Counted from the first letter of the stretch, positions 47,846 to 60,000 are shown. The stretch is DNA of 60,000 nucleotides from Symsagittifera roscoffensis (GCF_963678635.1 NC_087069.1:9757206-9817205), one strand, 5' to 3'. Notes: a model not told the origin generated them from the sequence alone. A program made the numbers and translations.

Positions 47846-49037
47846 GTGAGTATTTTTGAAAAATTGAAAGGTTCTTACCATTAAATGGAATTAAAATCAA
47901 ATTGTGCGGTTGCCGTCAATCATTTTTTTTAAGTTTCTCCAATTTTTGCAAAGCAAACACTATTTCATTGATTTTCAACGTTACTCAAAACATTCAGGGC
48001 ATTGCGCTGATACGAGCAGTCTTGTTCTAATTGTTTTGACTACTGAAAAAAAGGAAGAGTTTTACTCGGGTGTTTTAATTTTTTCTTTTTCTGTTTTCAA
48101 CGCAAAATTAGCTATTACGTCTAATACTCGGAATAGATCGAGTGATGTTTCATATTAAAGCCCTTTAACCTTGATTCGAGTGACATTAAAATTTTTCCAA
48201 AGTTTGTTTCGCGAGAAACTGGTTTAAAATTTTTGATTATTTAGTCTCAATTCGCGCGAAAGCGAGCGAGTAGGCCTACAATAGAAGAATAGCTTATTAA
48301 TGCTTGATTTAACCCGTTAAAACTTGATTTTGTTCCTTTAATAATTTGAAGTTTTCAACGCCATTTTGTGATTAAAAAACTTGCAAAACTTTCTGAAAAA
48401 TCGTTGTAAAAAGGGTTCCCTTTTTTATAATTTTTTTTGTTTTTCTTGTCAGTTTTCTTCGTTAAGCATAAATAAGACATAAAATAAACTGAGCATAAAT
48501 CTAAAGAACGACAGAAATTAGTTACATTAAAAAAACTGTAGAAATAAAAATTGTAGTGATAATTAACTAAGGGTCAACAAAAGTGGGCTTTCAGAGTCAC
48601 CAAGTTACGAATTTTTATTGAGACAGTCAAAATTTCAGGGGATAAAAACTTCACTATTTTTCGTTTTCTTAACTTCATGGCTGCGCTAAAACAAAGATTA
48701 ATCGTTGGCTGCGCTAGAAAGCCAAACGTTTGCGACAGCAATTGATTTGCCAAGAAGACTTGAAAAACAAAGAAGAAAAACGAATTTACTTTTTCTTTTT
48801 TTTTTTAGTTGAAAGGAAAAACTATCAGATTAAAGCGTTTTTTGAAAGTAGTTATACTATCTTAAATTTTTGAATTTTGTTAAAGCATCATTTACAAAAA
48901 TTCCATCTTTCATTTCTAAAGTACCTATATCTACTCGTTTAATCCATCCACTGGTTTTAAAAAAAATTCTTTGAAAATTATTTTCCGAACTTCTCATGAT
49001 GAAAACTTTTTTTCCATTTCTCTTTTTTTCATTTCAG
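47846..49037 (+). other. Putative intron of the FN3 gene
   Basis: Begins GTGAGTATTT and ends TTTTTTTCATTTCAG. It is 1192 bp long and AT-rich, and contains a hairpin-family repeat copy at 47930-48050 (CATTCAGGGCATTGCGCTGA). Another acceptor further downstream would make the intron longer. Confidence 0.5.
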
Positions 49038-49045
49038 CTTGTTGA
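49038..49045 (+). CDS. Putative minimal last coding exon of the FN3 gene
   Basis: After the acceptor at 49036-49037, phase-1 joining gives Ser-Cys-stop (stop 49043-49045), so the predicted protein has 166 residues with one FN3 domain and a C-terminal Cys. A poly(A) signal follows within 30 bp, which supports a terminal exon. A two-codon coding exon is unusual, and a missed larger downstream exon remains possible. Confidence 0.4.
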
Positions 49046-49069
49046 GAAGTCCTTAGGCCTACAGTTTCA

Positions 49070-49075
49070 AATAAA
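49070..49075 (+). terminator. Candidate poly(A) signal of the FN3 gene
   Basis: AATAAA 25 bp after the predicted stop codon. In AT-rich DNA this hexamer is common, so the support comes from its position. Confidence 0.4.
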
Positions 49076-49095
49076 CTGATGATAAAGCGAAAACA

Positions 49096-49584
49096 TGTTG
49101 ACTGGACGTTTGCAGTCAGGTTTGATTTAATAGATTCTCACAATTTTAACAGTTAATTTCCAGGATTTTTAAAAATGTTTGTATGTTTTCTCAAAACAAT
49201 ATTTTTTGATAAGACTAAACGCAAATTTTCAAACTAAAAAATGCTTTATTCAGTCGTCTTTTAAATTGGATACTTTGAAAATTTGCTGCATTTTTTTGGA
49301 TGTGACATTTGAGTCATTAGAAAAGCTTCATAAATGAATGAAAGACATGCTACTTTTTAAGAATTTGAAAATTGACCAAAAAATTGATTTCAATCCGTCA
49401 TGATTAGAAAAAGATGCAACCATACGGCCGTAAAAGGAAATTTTTAAAGAAGTTACGTCGGTGATTTTTTATTGAACCATAAAACTTGCAAAGTCTTTCC
49501 ATTTCATCATTAACGTTTGTCTTATGCTAGTGGAATTTTCAATGGGATTTTAAAATCATACTCGTTGGTTTTCAAATAATTGAG
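49096..49584. other. AT-rich intergenic DNA
   Basis: No gene, repeat or signal recognised downstream of the FN3 gene up to repeat R2. Confidence 0.5.
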
Positions 49585-50040
49585 AAAAAAAGTTTTGTTT
49601 TTGATTTTTCCTCATTTTCTCCACCGCACACTATGCAAAGAACTAAGCGTGTTATTAGCGTCTAGTTTCGGAAAAATAGGATCAAATTGCTGCTTAAAAT
49701 TCAATTTGGAACGCATTAATACGCTTGTTGTGCGTGTTATAAGTGCTCAATATATCGCAGTTTAATTTTCCCAAATTGGTCAAATTAGCAACTTTTAAAA
49801 CTTTTAAAAACTTTACGACGAAGGATCACAGGTGAAATACATCTTTAACTTGAGCTTAGCATAAAAATATCTCTCGAATGGTAACAATATCTCTCAAGTT
49901 TAATGCTATATAAGGTTAAAAAAACCTCTCAGAAAATTCCGTCAAAAACGCTTGGTTAACAAGTCAAAATTGACTGAATAAAAAAAACACATCAAGCATA
50001 AATACTACGCACTTTCTTCGTAAGTCGGGAACAATGAAAA
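49585..50040 (+). repeat. Dispersed repeat R2, copy 2
   Basis: Diverged relative of 28060-28395 (ACCGCACACTATGCAAAGAA ... AAGTCAAAATTGACT ... CTTCGTAAGTCGGGAACAAT). The middle contains two ATATCTCTC-AA repeats. Confidence 0.6.
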
Positions 50041-50740
50041 AAAAACAAAAGGAGCGCACGTGAAACAAAACACGAGCTCGGTACATCAATCTAGTAATTC
50101 TATTTAAATGAATTAGTATAATTTCTGTCAATTTTGAACCGTTCTCAGTCTTTTAAAATATTTTTCCTTTCCTGTTTCCGCTTCCGTTTCGAAATTCAAT
50201 AAAATGTTGCTAATCAGAATGCCACATGATTGTTTGCGTATCCCTTTTACGTCTACTTACTTTGATTTGCATCAATAATAAATTAAATGCCAGATGAAAA
50301 TCTTTTCTTAAAATATCTTTTCAAAGGAAAAAACTTTGCATCTTTGCTTGAATCATTGAAAATGAGCCAGTTTAAAATACAGTCATTTCTTTGAATAGAT
50401 CAAGAAAACTTGAAAAGTCACCTTATATTTCGAATGCAAGAATTTGCGGCGAGAACATTGATGATCTTGATTAAATGAACAACTTAGATGCCAGCTGAAA
50501 ATCATTTGCCCCTCACATTCTCGTTTCAAAGGAAACAATTTTGCACTTTTTGTTTGAACCATAAAAAACAAGCCTGGTGGAGACAAATCAATCAACTTTT
50601 AAATTAGTGAAGAAAATACGAAAACTCACCCAAAAAATTGAACGCAACAGTTTGCGACAATAAGCTAAAAAAGATCACTCTGATCAATTTCTGTCAGAGC
50701 AAGTTCATTTTGAAAAGAATATATTGAAACTGGGTACCGC

Positions 50741-51097
50741 GCAAACATCCGATATGTCAAACATCCTATAAACTAAAAAGTGCTGCAATCATCCAATTTT
50801 ATAAAACATCCCTTTTCTACTGTTCGCTTAAAAGATGCTTTTTTGGCCGATTTTCAATTAAAAGGTAATCATGGTACAAATAATTTTTGCCGCCTTTTTT
50901 TGGTAATAAAAACACAACATACTTTAAATTTGAGCCGCATTTTGCATAGTGATAGGAACTCGCAATTAATTTATGAATCATTTTTTTTGCTAAATTGTAA
51001 ACACCTAAATGGGTTCTCTGTTGGTTTTGAAATTCTTACGTCGTTTTATTACGTAGTTATTATATAAGTTCGGATGTTTGACATATCGGATGCTTGC
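50741..51097. mobile_element. AACATCC-type MITE, clean copy (357 bp)
   Basis: The 26-bp terminal inverted repeats begin GCAA(A/G)CATCCGATATGTCAA with one mismatch. Further AACATCC motifs repeat inside the left end, while the right end extends as CCGAACTTATATAATAACTA in reverse complement. No transposase is encoded; the 95-codon frame across it is incidental. The target duplication is unclear. A diverged relative lies at 45528-45840. Confidence 0.85.
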
Positions 51098-52194
51098 ACC
51101 AGACACAAGAAAATTTTATTTTATAAATCAAATGCTCGCACGCAGTGTTATTGTATAAACGATGTTATGTTAAAATTAGGTAATATAGTGAGCAGTTGGA
51201 AACTTGCTCCAAACCTTTTCTCCAGACTTTTTTTTATAATTTAGTTTTCACGAAATATTTCACCCGATGAAACTTTATTCATATCTAGACTGTTCACAAA
51301 AGACCCATTCGACGTCTTTTTTTCTTTTTTTTGCTAAAAATAAACTTAACCTGAGATAATTTACCCAAAGTTTGAATGAAATGGAAAAAATCATCACGCG
51401 TGACACAAGTGACCCCTTCATCGTTAGACATGGTATTAATTCAATCATGACCTATTTGGATACTTTGATATAATTTCTTCATTCATCCTGACTGAATAAT
51501 TTTTTCAGCTGAGACTGCTGAGTCAGTTATGATTGATAACTAATTAAAACTGAAAGTGATTTCCGAGGATCTATACACTAGCCAAAAAAGACTATTTTCA
51601 AATCTCGCTATTGCCTTAAACCACCCTTTTGGTATAAAATAGGAACGTGATTTAAGTTTTGCGTGAAAAAAAATTCCCCGTTAAGCTTGATAAAAATTCC
51701 TTGTTGGATCTTTGAGACATAAAACGCTAAGCGTTGAAAGTACAACGCAATTCTTTGGCAAGTAAAAATGAAATGTTGAACGACTGATATATTTTACATT
51801 CATCATCTTTAAACTACAATACTTTTCGAAGCAAGACAAAACCATTGCAATTGAAATTGAGGAAAGCTTATTGGTCGTTTTAGTTTCGTAAAACTCAAAT
51901 TTTCATGCTCGATATCCTGATCCAAATCATATGAATTTTCAGTTTTTATCTATCCCAAAAACTTTTCGATTCCAAGGGGTTCTTGGAACATTCGGTACTT
52001 TGCCTTGTAAAATGAGCACTCTTGATATTCCGACTTCCGAAGAAAGTCACGAAAATTTTTTGCTCAGCATTGTTTTTTTCTCCTGACGAGTTTTGACTTT
52101 TTATCATGTGATTTTCGACCTATTTTTTTATTCATTCGAAAGGTATTATATTGTTGCCTGAGCTCATATATAAAGTATAATCGCTTGTGATCTG
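51098..52194. other. AT-rich intergenic DNA
   Basis: No gene or repeat recognised. Confidence 0.5.
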
Positions 52195-52395
52195 TTTTTG
52201 CGAGCACCACTAAAAAAACTTGAAAGACAGCCGGAATATTCAGGGTTTTGTTCTGATACGAACAGTCTTTACTAAATATAATTTAAAAAATCCATAGAAA
52301 TAAAAACATTTGCAATCGAACACTACTAAATAGACCTTTAAAGCCAATCGGAATAATCAGGGTTTTTCTCTGATACGAACAGTCTTTAGTAATTT
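52195..52395 (+). repeat. Hairpin-family repeat, two tandem units (116-bp period)
   Basis: Units start GCGAGCACCACTAAA (52199) and TCGAACACTACTAAA (52316). Each contains an AGGGTTTT-TCTGAT hairpin remnant followed by ACGAACAGTCTTTA. The loop and stem are more degraded than in the 18.1-kb copy. Confidence 0.7.
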
Positions 52396-54950
52396 TTTTT
52401 GAAACCCCTTAGTTAAAAAGGTAGCGAATAGACTAATATAGTTCTTTTTGTTACATCTTAAATAGAAATGGGGGAAAATTATGCTTGGTAGGTTCTTTAT
52501 TCCTTCATCTTTCGACTTTTTGTTTAAGCATTTGGCGAAAATTTTATAGCATTTGAAGGATGTTGTTGTCTGGAGCTTAAAAAATGTTTCACCCGTGATA
52601 GGTTTTCACAAAGTTAAAATGGTTCGAATTTGGGATTACTTTGCTTACCATAGTTCAAACTGCTATAAGTAATGCGCGAATGGTATATTTCGGTTTAACA
52701 AAGCAAATTCAAAAAATTCAAAATGAACTGAGGCAAGCAGTTTGCTCTTATTAGTTTGTTGTTGCACGCAAAATTTTTAATTGGTTCTTTAGTTTGAAAT
52801 AATTTGAGTGGAATAATTTCAAAGAGAAAACTTTGTTTTGAAATCAATATGAGACCAAACCGTGTGTCTTAAAAATTGTAAGTTGATTTCGTAACAGGGA
52901 CGCTCTCTTTGTTCTTCTTTTTGTTCTTTCATCTTTTTTCTGATGATTCTAGAAAACTTTTATTTTGTGTAAAGACTTGTCTCTGGATTCCAGAGACCTA
53001 AAAATACCAAATTCTCCGCCTATTCAGTGCACAATTTTGGCTTCGTAATGACTCAAGGTTTTCTCACTTTTCTCGTTTTTTATGTATTATGAGTTTTGAA
53101 GGCTTTGCCCAGCTAAAAATAGTATAGTTCTACTTAAACTGATTTTTAATATCTATTTTTCATTTTCTCCAGGCAGTTTTTTTAATCTTAAAACGAAATA
53201 GCTTTTTTATTTTTTCAAGAACACGAATCAATTTTAGACACGTTAAAGCGCACTCGGGACGTTCAATTCTTTGCGCTGATAAATTAAGTCTATGAAGTTG
53301 ATTCCTTGTTGCATTATTGTGCGATAGTAACAAATTTGGTAATTAAATTTTTCAGTTTGGCTCAAAATAAATTTCATAAACTTAGCAGGAACGTGTTTGG
53401 TGATCAATGACGCGAGCATTTCCTACATAAAAAGTATCATAAGTTTTTTAGACAGCCAATACAAGGTTATTTCCACAAGAAACTTTGGTGCCACTGTTCA
53501 ATAATTTTTAGGAAGATTCTGAAAACAGAATGTTCCGGCCAGTCTTAAAATTATTTTTTTTGAAAATTCGAAAACGTTTCCTCAAAATTATGTCGCTATT
53601 TTTCTGCATGTTGTTATAAAACATCTGAACCAAAAACAAAATCTTGGGCATATTTGAGAGTAAAAAAAAGTCAAATAAGAAACAGTTTTAGTAGTAAAAT
53701 GACTAGAAAAACGAAAAAAAGTGAAAAACTTTTCAAAAGTTTTTCAAATTTTTTTGCGGAATTCTTTTGAATTTTCAAGTTTCTGATATTACCAAAATTG
53801 CGTTAAAAAACTCCAAAAACTACCGATACCTGCAAAAAAAAGTAAATTTTACATCTTAAATTAAGCTCAAATAAGCTATTGCAATTACTAACTATCTTAC
53901 TAGTTAGCTCAAAACTAGACCAAATATTAAATAATTTAAACCGGTTTTTCTCGAAACTGAGATAAAAATTTTCGAAATTTTTAAAGGTTGTTCGAATCAC
54001 AGCTGAAAAGGCGTTAATATGATCATTTTTGGTAGCTGATTTTACGTGGAAAAAAAACTAAAACACACCCGAAACCAAAATTCCTCCCCATTTTCAATGG
54101 TCAGAACAAAAACAAATTTCGATTTTGATTGCTCCAATAAGTTCTAAGAAAAAGCATTCTCCTCGGAAACTCGTCTTTTTTATTAGACACAAACAATGAT
54201 TACTAGCGAATAATTTTTAGAAAAAAGTAGTCTCTCTTTAGGTGCAATTAAGGATTCCAAAAACTGCTGGTAAACTAAAATCGCTTGGGTTTAATTGCTA
54301 ATTTTGAGATTGGTAATATTAAAAAAGCCTTCACCTCCATAAAAAATCCCTGGTTTATCCTAAAACTTATCCTCTAGGTTTATTTTTGCAACAAAGTGCC
54401 AAAACAACCAATTTTGAACAGTTTTAAGTAATTTTTTATCTCTTTTTAATCGGCCATTGTTACAACTTTCATTCATTGCGTCCTGAAAGAAATAGGAGAG
54501 GCGTTGAATTTTAGTACTATTTCTCAGTTTTTAAATTTTTCAAAGCCAAGTCTGCCTTCGTTTTAATTTAGCATGGGAGTAGTTGCTTAAGAACACGTTG
54601 CATAAAAACACTTGATAAAATCCGCCTTTTCAAGTTTAAGCACCTAGAAATCTTAAGCCAAGACATATGTCGTCTCACTTTCAGTTTGTCTGCGAGCTTC
54701 AAAGGGAGCTTTATTACTACTCCAAAGAAATATAAAACCAACAATTGTTAGAAAATTGATGTTTAAATTTTATCATCAGAAGCTGCATTGCAGTTTATAT
54801 CAAAACTTTTTTTATTATTTGGGGGAAAATAAAAAAAATATGGAAATAGGCTGGAAAACAAACAAACTTGTCGACGGTAGGCTGGTAATGTTTTTTTGTG
54901 GTGATTGATTGCCTTGTTCGGAGAATCACTGCGCCGAGTTAACTTTGAAT
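52396..54950. other. AT-rich intergenic DNA
   Basis: No gene recognised. AAGGCTTTGCCCAGCT at about 53100 and a GCGCACTC...TTTGCGCTGAT stretch at 53250 resemble hairpin-family fragments. Confidence 0.45.
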
Positions 54951-56035
54951 GACACGAGCTAGACCTTTAAAAATATTTTTTTTGGTGCCATGTTTAAACA
55001 GAAAAGGAGCTCAAAAAAAGTAAGAAAAAAAGGTTGAAATTGATGGGAAAAGGTTCCACCTTGACGGCCTAATGTTCTTTTTTGGTAAGTTGAAGGATAC
55101 AGGTGAACAAACACGAACACGGTTTATGACTATTGATTGATGGAATAAGGTTGTTCACAATCAATTTCTCGGAAAATCAAAGAGAAAACCTAATCTGATT
55201 ACAAATACGCCTATATGTCTTCTTTAAATCCTTTGTTTTTAGAGAAACAATTAGTTATTATTGATTGAGGTTATCATTGAAAAATCTGTTTGATTGCGTT
55301 TTCAAGATACAGAAATTTTAAGGAGAGGCATAAAAATTTTCACTGTTCCTTCAAAAATTCGTTCAATTCGTTCTTTAGAGTTTCTTGAAACAAATAAATT
55401 CCTCTGAGACCCAATTTTGATTAACAATTTTGAGGACAAAAACGGAAAAAATCAAAGAATGAAAACTAAGCTTGTGCTGACCTAATAGCTTGTGTTTTTC
55501 GATTTTATCTCTTATCAGGTTGATTTATAAGTATGCTGATTATTATTTGGTCGTTCCTACGCCAAAACTTATTGTAAAATCAGAAACCAAACATGTTCAT
55601 CAAAATGGGTCGAGTGATTTATCATATTAGGTTTAAAAAAATTCAAATTTTGGGAAAAAATGATTAAAAATTTTAATTTTAGCCTGATTAAATCTAAAAA
55701 TCTAATTAACATGAAAAAACTTCAGAATTGTTAAATTACAAAAAAAAGAAATCTTCATTAAAATCTGCGTGAAAAAGTTTTTTTCAAGAGGAAATTTTTT
55801 TGAAGCTTGAGTTAACTCTTCCTTGGCATTAGAGAGAACTTTTAATTTTATATAAAAATCTGCAAACACCTAGAAAACTTTTCGAAAAGATTTCGATAAT
55901 TTAAAAAATTTCAATTCTTTTTTTTTGAAAAAATTAGTAAACGATTATGAAATTATGTTTAACAAAGTTACATTTTCAGGTTAACGTTTTTCCTCTCATC
56001 AACTCACGCACAATTTTGGAAAAAAAATGGCTCTT
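54951..56035 (+). repeat. 1085-bp exact tandem duplication, copy 1
   Basis: Every landmark checked recurs exactly 1085 bp downstream, from GACACGAGCTAGACC to AAAAAAATGGCTCTT, including long homopolymers, with no indel. It contains no gene. The left junction is AACTTTGAAT|GACACGAGCT. Confidence 0.95.
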
Positions 56036-57120
56036 GACACGAGCTAGACCTTTAAAAATATTTTTTTTGGTGCCATGTTTAAACAGAAAAGGAGCTCAAA
56101 AAAAGTAAGAAAAAAAGGTTGAAATTGATGGGAAAAGGTTCCACCTTGACGGCCTAATGTTCTTTTTTGGTAAGTTGAAGGATACAGGTGAACAAACACG
56201 AACACGGTTTATGACTATTGATTGATGGAATAAGGTTGTTCACAATCAATTTCTCGGAAAATCAAAGAGAAAACCTAATCTGATTACAAATACGCCTATA
56301 TGTCTTCTTTAAATCCTTTGTTTTTAGAGAAACAATTAGTTATTATTGATTGAGGTTATCATTGAAAAATCTGTTTGATTGCGTTTTCAAGATACAGAAA
56401 TTTTAAGGAGAGGCATAAAAATTTTCACTGTTCCTTCAAAAATTCGTTCAATTCGTTCTTTAGAGTTTCTTGAAACAAATAAATTCCTCTGAGACCCAAT
56501 TTTGATTAACAATTTTGAGGACAAAAACGGAAAAAATCAAAGAATGAAAACTAAGCTTGTGCTGACCTAATAGCTTGTGTTTTTCGATTTTATCTCTTAT
56601 CAGGTTGATTTATAAGTATGCTGATTATTATTTGGTCGTTCCTACGCCAAAACTTATTGTAAAATCAGAAACCAAACATGTTCATCAAAATGGGTCGAGT
56701 GATTTATCATATTAGGTTTAAAAAAATTCAAATTTTGGGAAAAAATGATTAAAAATTTTAATTTTAGCCTGATTAAATCTAAAAATCTAATTAACATGAA
56801 AAAACTTCAGAATTGTTAAATTACAAAAAAAAGAAATCTTCATTAAAATCTGCGTGAAAAAGTTTTTTTCAAGAGGAAATTTTTTTGAAGCTTGAGTTAA
56901 CTCTTCCTTGGCATTAGAGAGAACTTTTAATTTTATATAAAAATCTGCAAACACCTAGAAAACTTTTCGAAAAGATTTCGATAATTTAAAAAATTTCAAT
57001 TCTTTTTTTTTGAAAAAATTAGTAAACGATTATGAAATTATGTTTAACAAAGTTACATTTTCAGGTTAACGTTTTTCCTCTCATCAACTCACGCACAATT
57101 TTGGAAAAAAAATGGCTCTT
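56036..57120 (+). repeat. 1085-bp exact tandem duplication, copy 2
   Basis: Direct head-to-tail repeat of 54951-56035. The right junction is ATGGCTCTT|GTTTATTT, with at most one or two bases of junction microhomology. Since other repeats in the window are visibly diverged, this duplication is much younger, or is an assembly error. Confidence 0.95.
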
Positions 57121-57226
57121 GTTTATTTTTTTACGCCTGCGTTCCGATTTTTCTGTGGTACATGCACAGCGACCAGCTACTTTTGTTGTTCTGACAATTG
57201 CAAGTGGATAGGAACTTTGACTTCAG

Positions 57227-57760
57227 TTGTTTTGTTTTGCACAAAAAACTAGGTGGCACAAATTAACATCCGATATGGTAGAGGGACATTTAATAACAAG
57301 GATGGTCGGTTGCTCTGCAAGAAGCGCAGAAAATTTCCGACATCAATCTTTGCCAAATAAGTTTTTTCAAAAAAATGAAAGTACATTTCAATTTATTTGT
57401 GTTGCTTATGTTTTTGGAAGGCGAGGAAAGTGGAAAGATGGGAGGGACTTAGTTTTTCAGAAACTAGTTATTTGAAAATAAATAACATTTCACAACACAA
57501 TTGACATTTAAAAAATTTTGTCTAAAAGCCAATTTCGGACCAGTTTTGCTATTTCAAGATTACCAATAATTTTCGACACTACGGTTTTTTTGAAGTTCTT
57601 TTGGAAAGCGCAGCGCGACCAACATGGCTTTAGCAAGAAAACACACCTGACACTTGACACTTATCTTTCAGAGAGTCAATACTGCCGAGAAAAAACTGAC
57701 ACCTGGGGCCATATTTTTATCCATCTTAGCTTAAAATTAAAAAATGAAAATTATCAATAA
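57227..57760 (+). other. Two consecutive same-frame open stretches, unrecognised
   Basis: 82 and 80 codons in one frame, separated by two stops between 57473 and 57515. The first part contains GCSARSAENF; a similar peptide GHSAKSTEYT is encoded at about 24640-24675, within a short shared nucleotide block. This may be a decayed element gene or chance. No family recognised. Confidence 0.2.
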
Positions 57761-59214
57761 TTTCTTTTGTCCTAAAAAATTAGCGGAAGCTTGGAAAATT
57801 TTGGAAATCAGTGTTAAATTTTAGACAAATCTTATTGTCATAAAAACCCGTAGAACAAAGTTGTTTGGTTAATCATTAATAAAAACCTTTCAATCATGAT
57901 ATGGACCGCAAAAAAGTTATGTTTTTGTTGACAACAATCGCTCGAATAATTATTCTTTTCAATTTTTTTTGACAAATAGGTGGATGCGAATAAAAAGACT
58001 CAAAAAAAGCTGTTATCACTTAAAACCGTTGTCGACTTGGTATACGCCTAATTTGACTCAGTTTCAATAATTTGTCCCGCACTTCCTGGCTAAAAAAAAA
58101 TACCAAAAAGTTGTGTAGGGTTGTCCATTTTCACGCTGTTTTGTGCCTCATCGAATGTCAATTGATCTATCTTAATAAGACAATTTCAATTTCATAATTC
58201 GATTTCGGAAAGTTTTAGGAAACACAAATTTCACTGAGTGTAAAAAAAACAGTCTGAAAATGTTCCTTTCTCAAACTAATCTGCTGCAGTATACATTGTC
58301 AGTGCATAATTTGGATAACTTGTCCCCACTCATAACCCTGCTTATAATTACCCAGAAAAGTGGATAACCAGAGAATGTACAGAAACTAAATAGCAATCGA
58401 TCGAAAACATTGCTGTTCCAGGTAACGCCAAGAAGTTGTATAGAAATTACTGGCTGCTTTATTACTTTTTCAAGCCAATTGAAGCATCAAAAATTTGAAT
58501 AGATTCTTGTGACAATTTGAAAGTTCTTTAAGTTCTTGAATATTTCTTATATTGTTTCAATTTAAATTTCAAATTTTACATACTGCTTCCATCAAAATAT
58601 ATATATTTTGTGGTGTATGCCGTTTATTCATTGAGATTCGCCGTACATTCAGCATACCTGTCTACAATTTGTTCGAATTTTTTTCCTAATCAAAATGATT
58701 TTTCAAAAAATTATTTCTGACTTTTTTGTTCTAAGCTGAGTTTTTTTTCAGGCTGAAGCAAACCAGCTTAATTTTGACTGAGTTTCCATGGTTTTTTTGC
58801 TTTTAAGTTTTTCATCTGATGTTTGTTTGACCGAAGGGAAGAATATTAATGACTCAGGTGGTTTTATAGCTAACCGATGTCACAAAAAAAACTGTCGGAG
58901 TGTGGCAAATAATCTTGGTGTCTTGCGATTCCCGAGCAGTTGTGCTTGCATTAGCTAACTACGCTGGCGACTACCCAATTGATACCTATTATTTTTAATA
59001 ATATGCAAAATTTCCTTGCAGGCTAACTATCCCCGCTCTCACAATCGTTCCAATTTACACTGAGGCAAATCAAATTAGCATATTAATTCCATATAAGACA
59101 AATTTTAGCACATAATACTTGATGTATTTGCAGTCTAAAATTTACAGTTTATCTTGAGACCAATTAATGGGCACTCAGAGTATTGAGGGCTTTGCCTGGG
59201 TCAGTAGAGTGCGC
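57761..59214. other. AT-rich intergenic DNA
   Basis: No gene or clear repeat. A block AAGGGCTTTGCC-like (about 59188) of the hairpin family is at its right edge. Confidence 0.45.
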
Positions 59215-59480
59215 AGAAACTTTAATGAGGGGGGGGGGCGGTTTTTCGAAATTTTTTAAATAGTTTTACGGCTTTTTATATTTTTTATAGCTTTTTTCGG
59301 CTCGCCCTCCCCCCTCAAAATTAGCCATATTGGCGCCCAAGGCGCCTTTAGAACAATTTTGAAGTTGTTTAGCGAAATATGGATGTCATAAAGTTATACC
59401 AAAGGGGGTAGGTACCCTTTGGAAAAATTTGGCAACCAGAATTGAGGGGGAGGCGGTCGCTACGGCACGCTACTGGCCTT
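59215..59480 (+). repeat. CAGGGGCGGATC family, diverged copy F
   Basis: GAGGGGGGGGGGCGG start, CCTCAAAATTAGCC, TTGGCGCCCAAGGCGCCTTT, TACCAAAGGGGGTAGGTACC and GAGGGGGAGGCGG. It is the most diverged copy at its 3' end. Confidence 0.6.
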
Positions 59481-59574
59481 GGTATACCTACCACGCTAAA
59501 ACTTTAGATAGATTCGAGTGATATACTTAATTGAAACGTTTTCAGTCGTATTTCGGAATGCAAGCAAGACGTAT

Positions 59575-59910
59575 ATTTTTGCCTCGTTTCGGTACTGAGG
59601 TAGATCGGTTTCGGGTTGCTGGCCGATTGACCATATTTCAATTCATACGTAAACTAACCGTAATTGTCGGAAATTACAAGTCAACAAAGAATAATGAACT
59701 GCCATAAATTTCGGTATTTAAAAGCAGAATTCAATGCCATAAAATACGCAAAATCAAAACATTAAAAAGTCAACTTTAAATGGCGCCTGAACGTGAACTT
59801 TGTTTCAATCTTTCAGTTTTCGTCTTTTTTCACACACTGTTCTTCGTTCACCAGAAAACTCATTAGTTACGACCTTGGTTTTTTCTCGCTAAGAATTCTA
59901 GCGAGAACAA
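59575..59910 (+). repeat. Dispersed repeat R1, copy 2
   Basis: Relative of 20535-20905 in the same orientation, sharing GCCTCGTTTCGGTACTGAGG, CACACACTGTTCTTCGTTCA and CCAGAAAA. Homology fades after GAATTCTAGCGA. Confidence 0.75.
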
Positions 59911-60000
59911 CGTAACTTGTACAGTTGAAGTAAAACGTAATTCGAAATTCGCAAAATTTTTGTCGGTGTTGAGAAAAACTGTCTTGCTTAAAGGTAATGC

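Noticed and set aside
47406-47900. 164-codon frame on the minus strand opposite the FN3 exon
   Set aside because: It is antisense to an exon with a signal peptide, FN3 pattern and splice donor, and shows no domain of its own.

Overview
This window looks like AT-rich, gene-poor, repeat-rich nuclear DNA from a metazoan, probably an invertebrate. There are no bacterial operons, no rRNA or tRNA cluster and no long uninterrupted reading frames. The only convincing host gene codes for a secreted fibronectin type III protein and has a canonical GT-AG splice structure. The only recognisable transposase is a dead Tc1/mariner copy. I cannot name the species.

Layout. 1.74-6.64 kb is an old diverged tandem duplication; its second unit is split by a TTAA-flanked insertion of about 0.9 kb. 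9.09-9.48 kb is a degenerate minisatellite, and 10.44-10.82 kb is a pyrimidine-rich strand-asymmetric tract. 12.26-17.91 kb is a second old tandem duplication, broken by three later insertions, one of which itself contains a complete mariner (TA target duplication, DD41D transposase pseudogene). 22.06 kb holds a 105-bp hairpin and 23.2 kb an ATTAT satellite. From 32.9 to 42.4 kb the DNA is a dense patchwork of foldback-type repeats: several copies of a CAGGGGCGGATC family, a TCTTGCAAGA palindrome island, an AGATCTGAAAT palindrome island and a 1.69-kb foldback element with arms made of ATAATCGATTAT-type motifs. 45-46.5 kb carries a MITE and a 133-bp tandem repeat, followed by the secreted FN3 gene (47.35 to about 49.1 kb). 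50.74-51.10 kb is a clean MITE. 54.95-57.12 kb is an apparently identical 1085-bp tandem duplication, which is either very recent or an assembly artefact. The end of the window repeats two families seen earlier.

The window shows no multi-gene pathway. Its main interest is repeat architecture: three unrelated-looking families are each built by scattering one short perfect palindrome at irregular spacing, and layers of insertion can be ordered in time because the older duplications provide an empty-site reference. Identity judgements were made by eye from the printed sequence; no alignment or database search was run.
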